Below are positions 22,724 to 33,210 of a stretch of DNA of 64,000 nt, piece after piece. The translations under genes were made by a program, and so were the position numbers. Source of the DNA: Butyriboletus loyo. Lineage: Eukaryota > Basidiomycota > Agaricomycetes > Boletales > Boletaceae. How positions within the stretch are numbered: position 1 is the first letter of the stretch; every line of letters starts with the position of its first letter. Where the stretch lies: NCBI GenBank assembly GCA_038093515.1, contig JBBPSI010000003.1, positions 62,001 through 126,000 of the forward strand, given 5' to 3'. The notes under the pieces were generated by a model, which made no database searches, was not told where the DNA came from, and saw only the letters and a program-made list of their open reading frames with translations.

Positions 22724-23159
22724 ATGCTTTCCGTGTTTTTCGTATCCTTCCTTTCCCTCCTACTGCTATGTCTCTTATCGCCAGCAGTGAGAAAGTCAGT
22801 CATGGAGGGGAGTGATACTCTTGACGTCCATGAGGCTGGCCTTGCACTGGTTGCATCACGTACGTCCCTCTTCCTTCCATTTGATCAACGTCACTCACAT
22901 TTTTACAGGAAATCCGGTCAGAGAGAGCGGACCACCAGCATGCATGGCAAAATTGATTATGCTGAGACACAAAGTAGGTTTGAATCTGTGCATTTGGTCT
23001 CAAGTGCTGATTTTCTTTTAGATGCAAACCAGTGCACGTAAACGCAGAAGTCCAACGTCCGCACGTCAATCACGAAATTTTGCACTCCTTCAACCTGCGC
23101 GTCCCCGCACTACCTGGGTCCGCTTTGGCAGACCCTCCGTAGGCAAACAGAATCACTAA
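22724..23159 (+). CDS. Hypothetical small protein with hydrophobic N-terminus, three exons
   Basis: Not recognised. Exons 22724-22859, 22909-22973 and 23022-23159 join in frame across introns of 49 nt (GTACGT...TTTACAG) and 48 nt (GTAGGT...TTTTAG), exactly the size usual in this genome. They encode about 112 residues. The first 26 residues (MLSVFFVSFLSLLLLCLL...) would be a signal peptide or membrane anchor. An in-frame Met at 22802 would give a soluble form of 86 residues. The third exon is rich in Arg and Ser (TSARKRRSPTSARQSR). It is divergent to tafazzin, with 170 bp between starts. The perfect splice fit is the main evidence; no domain is visible. Confidence 0.42.
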
Positions 23160-23447
23160 TCATCAATTTATAACTAAATGCTACGAGAAATATTTAAACC
23201 TTCGAACTATACCAACGCACTCGGTTATCTATCACGGTGATACCCCTTCCTTTTTCTAGAACTTCCTCTCGTTTTTCTGTCCCGAGTGCGACTTCTGTGC
23301 ATCCTCTTGGTACCTGCTCTTGTTACAGTTGTGTATAGATTTTTTCTGGTGGCCGGGTTTTTTGCATGTTGTGATTAGTTACAGTGGAGAAGAATACAAA
23401 CACAAGTACAGTAGAGGATAAACAAGTGCGACTCATGAAAAATCCAC

Positions 23448-26400
23448 TTAGGCAAATTTGCCTTTCCTGCTAGATATTGTCGACAACAAACTTGAAGTCT
23501 TTGTGATCTTGCGTGCCTCGTCGACGGTTGCTGGATTCGACAGTTGTGTTGACCTCAATGAACCGCCTCCAGTCTTAACTTTCGTATGGCCGGTAACAGC
23601 AGCACTGTTGCCTGATCGTCCTGTGCCGCGGCGTCGGTGATTCTGATCTTTGGCCCAAGACATCATCTGTTTGCGTTCTTGCTCGCTCTCTACATGTCGC
23701 TTGGGCTGCTGAAAAACTGTCGTTAGTTCATGTGAAATCCTTGCGAGAACGGACGAACCTCTCCATCAAAATCCATCTGACCAACATTTGGATGACGAGC
23801 CGTAAATTTACTCCGGCGATGTTCCACCACCGCCTTTACACGGACTGCATCGTCAGTTTCAATCATCATAGACTGATCAATCCAACTCGTATCCTCGGGG
23901 TCTAACACCTCCACTTCCTGTGACACAAGTTCAGAGATGTTCAAGGAGTATACAATCCGCACCAACAGCATTATTTTGCGCCATGTCGCGCGCACGGTGC
24001 CGAATTTCGTCCACAGATATAGTTTCTCGCTCCTCAGGTTCTTCAGCTTGAGCAGCATCATCATCTGCGAACGTTGCAACGTCTTTTCGCAGATGCCCAA
24101 ACTCGTCATCTTCGTCAATCAGGTCTTGGTGGTATGTATTGTAGAATGCCCTTGTCTCTTCATTTTGGCCTGGAAACGCATATGAGCCACATATTATATC
24201 TTTGCAACCAGTCACTGACCTAGGACTTCCAGACTATCACCTTCAATCTTTCGTCTCTTGTGTATCCGCTGGCGAATGCGGCACCCATCTTCGTCGTCAT
24301 CTTCGTCACTATCATCTTCAAAGCCAACCCCTCGGTCACGGCGCTTCATCCGGAGTTTGCCCTCAGTGGCATCTTGATGCAGTTTCTGAAGTCGTTGGTC
24401 GTCTTCCTCCCCATGTTCCCTGACGGCCGAACCTTGTCATTAAATAGTAAGGAATGGGAGTACCCAACTCACCTGTATTTCTCTTGGACAAGGTCTGCAG
24501 CCTCGGTTTCAACATCCATGACCATGTCGTCTACAAGTCCCTCGACAACCTTGTCTTGCTCATTGTCATCCTCTTCTTCGTCAGCCCTCTTTGGACCTCC
24601 AAAGCCAAACATATCGTCCTCGTCAGATTCCTCGGCCTCAACCGCCACGAATTCGGACTTCTCATGTTTTTCCCTCTGTGCTTTAAACGGCGGTTCAAGG
24701 GCTTTGCCGAGAATACTAAACGCGTTTAACTTGGCGACTGGATTGTTGTTTTGTTTAAGAATTTTCTGTTCCAACGGCGAATGGCTGCGTTTGCGTAATC
24801 GTCTCAGTGGCTGCGGCTCCGGAGATAACTCCTGAGAAACGGTAAAAGATAGCGTGCGTAGAGGGGGGCGCGCGCTAAGCGGTTCTGTTTGCGTGGAGTG
24901 GACCTGAGTTCCAATGAACTTGGACGCCTGGGAAGGTGTCATACGGTATACTTGAGGGCTTGAACCTTCAGGACGAGTTTGTGTAAGGAATCTGCATGTA
25001 ACAATTAGAGGCTGAAGCCTTTGGAGATTTCATTCATACCCATGGTCGTTGACATAGAGGAGTTCTTTCGGTCTGTCGTTCTGTCGGACCACGGCAGCAA
25101 CAACATATTCCTGCTCTTTCTCAAAAATAATTTCAGCTTTCTGTCTTAGAGTCCCGCTAACCTCAAGGGCAGGTTTCAGTCCGACATCGAGCGTTAATGA
25201 CAATCCGTCATTTTCCGCCCCGTTGACAGGTTTCTTCAAGCACCGGTCCTCAGCCTAGTTGGACGTGTGAACTGGTCAGTAAAATGTCACAGCGCCAAAG
25301 ACAGAGATCAACTAACGGAGAACAGTTGGGAGAAACCGCCATTTGGAAGAGGATTGATGGCAGCCAACGAAGGCTCAGGGCTGACTTGACTATGCAGCCT
25401 TTCCATAAAGGAAGGCTGTAGCGGCTTAAATCCAGATGGGTCGTTCTCATCCTTCTCCGAATCCAAAGAAAGACATTTTATCTGGCTGATGCGCTCACTT
25501 CGCAAAATTGGCGGTGATCCAAGGCCGAGCGTCGACGTTGAAGCGCGGGGTGGTGATATCGCTGCACTGCGGAGAAGACGCTCTGTGAATGGCGATTTAG
25601 AGGGAGGGCGAGATAAGAAAAGGTCATCCTCGTCTTTCGAAATGTCTTTCAGTGGTGACCTGACATTTTCCTTCGGTGAATCTGTAGTGTTACCGAAATC
25701 TGTGGTGGAAGGAAGCGAGAGACTCCCTAGAATGCCATCGTCAATGCCGTGTAGGGACCCTAGTGTCGATCCGAACGCCGACTCTGAAGATGACAGTTCG
25801 TGGCGCACAACAGCCTTGTTCTCCTTGTCCTCGCTGCGATCGTACATAAGCTTCGCACTGTTCTCCTTGTCGTTTTCATCCTCGGTCTGAGACTCCATTG
25901 AGGAAGCGGAATCCCTCTGCGCAGTGGGCAAGTTACGGTGAATGGATTGCTCCCCTTCATCATCAGATCCAACGACAACGCGAGGATTTCGCTGGCCGGA
26001 CTTGTGACGTCTTGACGGTGCGACGACTTCGTCGTCGTCGTCGTCTATTGGTGGTTGTGAAACTTGTGAAACCTGCATGTTGCCGCTCGGCTTCTCATCT
26101 TCATCTGCATCCATGCGCTCAGGGCTTGCAGAACCTCCCAGATCTGGGGTATAGTCTTCGTCGCTCTCCTCGGCGCTTGCCTCGTCTTCCACTGCATCAC
26201 CAGTCCCCACTGCCTTGAGACCCTGTTCAGCATACGCCCCAAGCCTCTGTGAAAGTGAAGTCTGTGCGCCGTCACCACCAATATTCCGTGACAACTTTCC
26301 GCCCCCCTTCACCCATTCCTCTTCGTGCCGTTTGATAGATTCTAGCTGCTCTTGAGTATGTTGCAATATCATCAATTGATCCAGTTGCTTTTTGCTGAGC

Positions 26401-28033
26401 TGACCCTTGGCACCTTTCCCCATACGTGCGAAGGATGGTTTGGCAAGCTCCTGCAATTCTTGATTCGAAAGCTTGCGAGGAGAAACCATGGCAGGGCGAA
26501 CACTAGGATGATTGATTTTCCGTAATGAGGTTATGACCTTGGTTGGGCTACCATGGGCCTTATCCAGTCTTCGCTGGGCAGCTTCTTCACGAGCAACGGT
26601 ATGCATGTCATCTTTGACGACCAACAAGTCATCGTCTTCGTTGTCGACATCAAAAGTTTTACTGGTATCGGCATATTGCAAGGCGACTTGCTTGATCGCC
26701 AGTAGCCTCTGCTGCTTCCCACTTGCTTGTTGAACAATAGAAGCTACTGACGGCATCTCATCATCAGAATCGTCCGCCGCGGGAGGGAGCGTCTTGGTAT
26801 TCTCAGACGAAATTGGTTGATTGCTCGTTCCTGTGTGCGCGAAGGATCCTAAGAGTCCCGTAGGTGCGCCAAACACATTCCCCAGAGACGGTACTCGCGT
26901 TGAGTTGTCGGTCGGAGACGAGAATCTCTCAATCGGGTCTGACGGCAACTCTGTAGTTACAATGTTATCCCGCCTGCAGGGACGTAAGCACAGCTGTTGG
27001 TTGACTGGCGAAACCATTAGGCTTACCGGAGACCAGCAAAGAATGCAGACAGCGAGTGCTTTTGTTGTTGGGTACGTACGACTTCCACAGGGCGATTAGC
27101 CGCAATTCTGGAGGATTCAAATGTAGCCTCGCGTCGTTCCTTCTTGGTCGGTGCCTGTCATAGTAATTTTTAGCACCGGATGAGTCAAAAGTGGACACGA
27201 GCGAGAAGTGGTACCTTTGTCTTGGAGTGTACTAAGGGTTCGCTTCGTCTCCCTTTCTTTGACTTGGTTGGAAAGTCAGCAGCCGAGGGTGGCTCATCAT
27301 CAAAGAGAAGCGGCAACACGTCACGGGCGGGTGCTTTTCCCTTTGCCTTTCTACTCACCATCGGGATTTCCCCGGAAGTAGGCGGCGTTGGGGAGGAACG
27401 AGAGTGCGGTGTTGTGATGGCGTGGCGAACAGGCGAATCAGAAGATGAGTTGCTTGGTTCTTCCGCTTCTGAATCAGAGGGAATTGGGACTTTTCTTGTA
27501 CGTCGACCCACAAGTGGGGACTCGGGTGGGTTTTCTTGAGCAGAAGTGGCGCGCAAAGAGGTCGGAGATGGAGACAACGAGGCACGAGGGAGATTTCCAG
27601 AGGAACGGCGCGCTTCAGAGGAGAGGATTGAGGTACCCATGGAGACGCTTTGAAGGTCTTTTACTTGAGACGGTCCAGCACGCACGGCTTGGCTGGATGG
27701 AGACGGCCCTGGCTTGGATGACTGCGAGTCATGGTCGTCGAATTGTTCGTCCAGTTCTTTCAATCGATGCCTGAAACCAAATTGGAAGGGGTCGGTTGAG
27801 TCTGGACTGCGAGAGCGTTCACCGCCTGACGCGTGGATGGACGGTGACGGAGAGCTGCGCTGTTGTGAGGGCACCGTGCGGGCATGATGAACGCGACTGT
27901 ATTCAAACAACTGCTCCTGCTCATTTGCGGGGACCACGGGATTCGACCGCTTTCCATAGACCACGGGGACACGCTTTGCGGGCTGGTCGAGCGAGCAGGA
28001 GGCGTCGTCGGCGTTGTGATTGATGAGGGCCAT
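23448..28033 (-). CDS. MRC1: DNA replication checkpoint mediator MRC1 (claspin homologue)
   Basis: Travels with the replisome, links polymerase and helicase, and relays Mec1/ATR signals to the checkpoint kinase. About 1,380 residues, very acidic and disordered, as in the family. The start at 28033 opens MALINHNADDASCS. Key parts in order are KKERREATFESSRIAANRPV, QQQKHSLSAFFAGLRR (PIP-like), EEAAQRRLDKAHGSPTKV, LSKKQLDQLMILQHTQEQLE, then acidic SQ/TQ-containing tracts. The MRC1-like region shows EAEESDEDDMFGFGGPK, EDDEFGHLRKDVATFADDDA and ETISVDEIRHRARDMAQ. The C-terminus has SWIDQSMMIETDD and ends SSRKGKFA. Introns lie, for example, at about 27180-27235, 26985-27030, 25300, 25030, 24440 and 23710. 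It is divergent to RPL3. Confidence 0.88.
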
Positions 28034-28376
28034 GGTTGCAATTGAGGAGGTGTGCCGTCGTGGCAGAGGGAGACGTGACGTCCCACGAACGTGACTGACG
28101 CGTTTATGGCAATCATCGCGTATTCGCGTCGCGTCTCTCGTTCACAGCAGCAACGTCGGGCCCCTCCTCCTACGCGTTCTCGGCGCGTTCAACTCGTTCT
28201 CCACATCGACCTGCTCGCCGTTCGAGACGCGTAACTTATGGGAATTACCAGAGACAGGGGCTATTCAAATTAGGAAGTACTGTACAGCTCATCAGCCACA
28301 TCTCGGAAAACTCCGACACAGATCATCAACCTTCTCCTCGTCTTCGTCGTTGTCGTCGACGTTCCCCACCCTCAGG
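28034..28376. other. Shared upstream region of MRC1 and RPL3
   Basis: 343 bp between two divergent start codons. It contains pyrimidine-rich runs just before the RPL3 start (28328-28370), which are common in ribosomal protein gene leaders. No gene was recognised. Confidence 0.5.
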
Positions 28377-29869
28377 ATGAGGTACGTACACACTCATAGA
28401 CGTGTCCGTTCTGCTCGTTATCAACGTTCTGTTTGTTCTCTAGTCACCGCAAGGTTCGCGTCCTCACCGATCTCCTCAAAAGTCCTTTCCACTGACTGTA
28501 TCGCCAGTTCGAAGCACCCCGTCACGGCTCCCTCGGTTTCCTCCCCCGCAAGCGTGCCGCGCGGCACCGTGGAAAGGTCAAGTCCTTTCCAAAGGTCCGT
28601 ACAGCCTGCGCTTTTCGTTCCGTCCTCTCAATACGCGCCATCAGGATGACCCAAAAAAACCCGTCCACTTGACTGCCTTCATGGGCTACAAGGCTGGCAT
28701 GACCCACGTCGTTCGCGACCTCGACCGCCAGGGCTCAAGTATGTTGTCTTATCTTCACAGAACCCCTCCCTCCTCACACCATTTGTAGAGATGCACAAAC
28801 GCGAGATCGTCGAGGCCGTCACAATCGTTGAAACACCTCCTTTGATCGCCGTCGGTGTCGTCGGCTACGTCGAAACTCCTCGTGGTCTTCGCACCCTCAC
28901 CACCGTCTGGGCGTCCCACCTCTCAGACGAGATCAAGCGTCGCTTCTACAAGAACTGGTACCGTTCCAAGAAGAAGGCCTTCACTCGCTACGCAAAGAAA
29001 CATGCAGAGGATGGGGGCAAGTCCACTGTTCGCGAGCTCGAGCGCATTCGTAAATACTGCACCGTCGTCCGTGTCCTTGCACACACCCAAATCCGCAAGA
29101 CCGGCCTCAGCCAGAAGAAAGCCCACCTCATGGAAATTCAGGTCAACGGTGGCTCCGTCGCTGACAAGGTCGAGTTTGCACATGGCCTGTTCGAGAAGCC
29201 TGTCGACGTCAGCGCCGTGTTCGAGCAAGATGATGTTATCGACGTTATCGCTGTTACCAAGGGTCACGGTTTCGAGGGTGTTACTCACCGTTGGGGCACC
29301 AAGAAACTTCCCCGCAAGACTCACAAGGGTCTCCGCAAAGTTGCCTGTGTTGGTGCATGGCACCCTTCCAAGGTCATGTTCTCTGTGGCCCGTGCCGGTC
29401 AAAGTGAGTCCATTTTGCGGCCTTGGAATACGTATGTCGCCAATCGTGTTTGTAGACGGCTACCACCACCGTACCGAACTCAACAAGAAGATCTATCGCA
29501 TCGGCCTCGGCTCTGACGACTCCAATGCATCGACTGAGTCAGATATCACGAAGAAGACGATTACACCATTGGGTGGCTTCCCCCATTATGGTGTGGTGAA
29601 GAACGATTACTTGATGCTCAAGGGTTCAGTTCCTGGTACCAAGAAGCGTGTCATTACGCTCCGGAAATCGTTGATGACCCACACCTCTCGCCGGGACCTT
29701 GAGAAAATCGATCTCAAGTTCATCGACACATCGTCCAAGTTCGGTGTAAGTGATCATGTCCTTTCCATCACGACACTATCTCTCGAGCTAATGTGTCATG
29801 CAGCACGGTTCCTTCCAAACTGTCGAGGAAAAGGCTGCGTTCCTGGGAACGCTCAAGGCCAGGGATTAA
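28377..29869 (+). CDS. RPL3: 60S ribosomal protein L3 (uL3)
   Basis: Core protein of the large subunit near the peptidyl transferase centre. Exons 28377-28381, 28444-28453, 28508-28594, 28645-28738, 28789-29403, 29456-29745 and 29804-29869 give 388 residues, the usual length. The first exon has five bases and the second ten; only this join gives the universal [16 protein letters not shown] start. Further family marks are [68 protein letters not shown] and the C-terminus [13 protein letters not shown]. The phase of every intron was checked and agrees. Coding use is strongly C-ending, as expected of a highly expressed fungal gene. A 365-codon open frame at 28855-29952 is a shadow of this gene. 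Confidence 0.97.
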
Positions 29870-30147
29870 TTCCATGTTACACGTACTACTTAGGCATCAT
29901 GTTCCTTTATACACCATCATGCTCCTGTTACGAACGCCAGCCTTGCACTTGAGTGAGCAAAACGTTCCGGAAGAACTAAATTTTTGTTGGACCGCTGTGG
30001 CGTAGCCGATCCGAGTCGCGTCCGAGTCTGACCTTGCGGCCATCACAACTTTGCAAGTACAGTGCCAGTCTCGGTAGGTCCACCCTTTGTATCTACGAAA
30101 AGATGAAGCCACTCACTGCGTCGCAAGGATGACTGCACTGGACACTT

Positions 30148-31896
30148 ATGCTCACAGGGTCCACGTCGGGCCTCAGCTTGTCCACTCAACTGCCATGCGC
30201 GCTTTTGCGGAATCCAGCCCTTTTTGCGAGAGACCGTCCGACAGCCCTGGCCCGTCTACCACGCAGCAGGATCTCCTCTACTTCACTCCATCCGCAAAGC
30301 GTGCTAGAAGAACGAAACGGGTCAAGGAGCCGCGGTGCATCTACCCAATGCTCCAGTGCTCACTTGCTTCCTTCTCGCCCTACTGTTGCTGCCAACGGAA
30401 CACCTTACCTGAGTCGTCCTTCCGTCATGCTAGCGCTGTCTGCAGACAAAAACTGCGTCAATCGTCTTGTTGGCATCGATCCGCCCTCAGACACGCAAGA
30501 CCGCCAGCAGCATGGTCGTGTGTCATGCACCCAACAGCCTTACAGAGCACTCGACCATATCAAAAGAAAATGTCCTGCGCAGAAACGTCGCACACTTCTA
30601 TGGATCATGCTCACAGCCAAGTCTCCCGATCGAGCATGGGCAGCTTACCAGGAATTACTTTCGTATCGAGTCGTGATACCACATCACTTACTTCACCAGC
30701 TGGTGCGACTCCTTGCATCAATCAAACCCCGGACTCGCACCGTTTATCTTCAGCTCCTTTCCGTCCTGAAGACTCTGCAGAAGAATCGTGGCCGGGTTCG
30801 TTTATGGGAGTGGAACACACTCATAGACAGTGCCGGAAAACAGTGGCACAAGACGAGATTGGAGGATTACGAAAACGCCTTCGACATCTTCAATAAGACA
30901 GGTGTCCTACCTACGGGAAATGCTGCCTCCGCTGATGAGGGCCAGGCCCTCAGTGTAGAGGCCCGTTCGTGTGTGACACAGCAGGAACCAGATATCTGGA
31001 CGTACAATATTCTTCTCTCCATTGCCTCTCGCTCCAACTTGCCGCTCACCGTCCGTCACGCGTCATCCCTCCTGCTTGCCTCGGGTTTTCCACCCAATCG
31101 ATATACTCATCTATGCCTCCTCCGCTACTTTGCCATCCGGAAAGACATGCGCAGTGTCTGCTCCACGCTGCGCAAAATGAAACAACAAGGTCTGGAAGTT
31201 GGCCTGGACGGGATCAACGCTTGTTTATGGGCATATGCACGGAATGGGCGTTTTGATGTCGCACTCTGCGTTTACCGCGTTCTCCGAAGCAACGTCAAGC
31301 CTAGACCCAACCTTGGAGAACACAACATAGATGAGGATTCCCGCTACATCCGCGACACCGTTGGACTTGACGCTCTCGACGGTATTGAGCCCGACGAGAT
31401 TACCTATACGATGATGATCCAGGCCCTTGCTTATCACGGGGACCTGAGGAACGCCCTCAGCGTCTTTGTCGATATGCTTTCAACCCCCAATCGCGAAGCT
31501 GGTGCCCGCACGGATGAGAACCTGGTGTGTTATAAGCCATCGATGGCAGCCTTTAGGGGACTTTTCCTTGGATTCGCCCGCCATGGACAAGACCCAGAGC
31601 ATCGTACAGTGCAAGCAGAGTCCATTGCAGCGTTTTTCCCGTCTTCACAGGCTACTTGGGACCAAGACACTCTGGAGACAGTATTCGCTGCGTTTTTGCA
31701 ACTCCCAAGCCTCCCAAAGCCAACTGATAGACTTCCTTACTGGATCCTCGTCGCATTTGACAAGACGAGCGGGCACGACGCCGCCAAGCTCCGCGAAGTG
31801 TGGACTAAATTGGAAACCAAGTATGGGGGTGGTTGGAGCGGACGTTTGGAGAAAATCAGGAGGACCATCTTTCCTCCAGGAGATCGAAAGGCATAG
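30148..31896 (+). CDS. Pentatricopeptide repeat (PPR) protein, probably mitochondrial
   Basis: A single-exon open frame of 582 residues. From about residue 150 it shows helix-turn-helix units with PPR character, such as WTYNILLSIASRSNLPLTVR, GLEVGLDGINACLWAYARNG, RFDVALCVYRVLRSNVKP and EITYTMMIQALAYHGDLRNA with LSVFVDML. PPR proteins bind organellar RNA and act in its processing, stability or translation. The N-terminal 100 residues are rich in Ser, Arg and Ala without acidic runs, compatible with a mitochondrial targeting sequence (inference). The first ATG of the frame was taken as start. The gene is convergent with the AMMECR1 gene; the two stops are about 90 bp apart. The RNA target cannot be told from sequence. 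Confidence 0.85.
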   Translation: MLTGSTSGLSLSTQLPCALLRNPALFARDRPTALARLPRSRISSTSLHPQSVLEERNGSRSRGASTQCSSAHLLPSRPTVAANGTPYLSRPSVMLALSADKNCVNRLVGIDPPSDTQDRQQHGRVSCTQQPYRALDHIKRKCPAQKRRTLLWIMLTAKSPDRAWAAYQELLSYRVVIPHHLLHQLVRLLASIKPRTRTVYLQLLSVLKTLQKNRGRVRLWEWNTLIDSAGKQWHKTRLEDYENAFDIFNKTGVLPTGNAASADEGQALSVEARSCVTQQEPDIWTYNILLSIASRSNLPLTVRHASSLLLASGFPPNRYTHLCLLRYFAIRKDMRSVCSTLRKMKQQGLEVGLDGINACLWAYARNGRFDVALCVYRVLRSNVKPRPNLGEHNIDEDSRYIRDTVGLDALDGIEPDEITYTMMIQALAYHGDLRNALSVFVDMLSTPNREAGARTDENLVCYKPSMAAFRGLFLGFARHGQDPEHRTVQAESIAAFFPSSQATWDQDTLETVFAAFLQLPSLPKPTDRLPYWILVAFDKTSGHDAAKLREVWTKLETKYGGGWSGRLEKIRRTIFPPGDRKA

Positions 31897-31986
31897 CTAC
31901 GATAGTGACACGTACATGGGTTGTTATGTATTCAGTGCAATACAGTTGTGGCAGAGTTACAAGAATTCCGAGTTCGTGATTGTGCG

Positions 31987-32852
31987 TTAAATGTTCTGGT
32001 CCCCGTTCTCTCTCCTCCATTGAACAAACTCGTCCCGCCCAACCACACACTTTCTGCTCTGGTACCTTCGAAGATGGACACTTCGCCGTATCTCTTCGGT
32101 GATGGGCCCTTTCCAGTCAGCTTTCCGAATGGCACTGTCGATCGCCTCGCTCTTGTCCCATCCTTGCTCAACCATAACATCTGGCAAATATGTGGCTGAA
32201 AGAGTGTGCTTGGATCTAAGGCGGGGCAAGAAGGAGGAGGAGGAGAACGGGGAAGGGGGAGATGAATCTGCAGAGGGGTATATAGACGGATTCGGGAAAC
32301 TAATGTGTATCCCATGGACGCCGACCGTCCAGTCGAGATACGACGACGCGTTCTCAAAGTCGGTTAGCAACGAAATCCTGCGAGACACGCAGGGAGGGTG
32401 TTAGAACGGCAGCCCAAGGGAGAATCCTAGGAGCGGGCAAGACGCACCCACATTCGAGCAAAGGAAGCTCCTTTGCTTCGATCTTCCTGAACCGGGAGTC
32501 CTTGAAGGCGCTTATGAGCGCATATTCTGCGATGCCTTCGCGTATGGACATGGGCTCAAAGTTGCCTATGCAGCCCCTCAGCCTGGTTGCACGTCCTGGA
32601 CGAGAAGATCTGGTGTTCCAAGTGACGAAGAGGGGACTATAAGATGGCAGTTAGCGACCCGAGTGCAAGCGGGTGTTGTACGACAACTAGGACGCACAAC
32701 TTCTGGTCGAGGAAAGTGGGGGGGATCGGTGTGCTGCCTGTGAGCGCACAGTACAAGGCATCGAAGGCATGGAAGCAATGTTCCGGGGTGCAGGTCTTGT
32801 CGTCCTCAACTGCTGTCAGACCTCCCGCTGGGCTGACGGGGAGGAGGGACAT
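31987..32852 (-). CDS. AMMECR1 domain protein
   Basis: AMMECR1 proteins are conserved from archaea to human; their biochemical role is unsettled. Three exons fit. The first (32852 down to about 32705) opens MSLLPVSPAGGLTAVEDDKT and has HCFHAFDALYCALTG. An intron of about 65 nt (GTGCGT...TTATAG) leads to FPLFVTWNTRSS. The family signature is RLRGCIGNFEPMSIREG, then IAEYALISAFKDSRF and ELPLLECG. A second intron at about 32370-32450 leads to VSLLTDFENASSYLDWTVGV with HGIHISF. The C-terminus has TYLPDVMVEQGWDKSEAIDS, ITEEIRRSVHLRRYQS and ends ENGDQNI. A 15-20 residue Ser/Pro loop (SIYPSADSSPPSPFSSSS) interrupts the domain before the TYLPDV motif. About 250 residues. Confidence 0.9.
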
Positions 32853-33210
32853 GACGGCTAAGGGACAAGAAACCTCAGGTGACCCCTTAATCAAGGCAGT
32901 TCATGTACGCCTTCCTATCTGGGCCGTCTCTGCGCGCAAGCTGTAGGGATGAAGATCTTTGACGGGGATGTCGACTATGAACACATGGTTAATCTGTATC
33001 TAGTTAACGTAGAATATATGGTATAAGGAGATAACTCAGAAGTGAATAAAGGTAGGAGGGAAAGTTGTGGACTTGGTGAGGTTGACACGGTGTCAAAGTG
33101 AGCCTAGGAACCATAAAGGCAGTGCATAAAACATAAAGTGTGTGGGTCGAAGGGGAACAGGAAGTGCAGTAGATAGTGGAAGCATGCCGAAACAAGTCCG
33201 AGGGAGACTC
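32853..33210. other. Intergenic stretch between AMMECR1 and Rab genes
   Basis: 358 bp upstream of AMMECR1 and downstream of the Rab gene, both on the minus strand. AT-richer than its surroundings around 32990-33150. I see no gene or repeat in it. Confidence 0.5.

Noticed and set aside
28855..29952. 365-codon open frame inside RPL3
   Set aside because: Shifted-frame shadow of the strongly biased RPL3 coding sequence; no motif, and the RPL3 frame fits the whole family.
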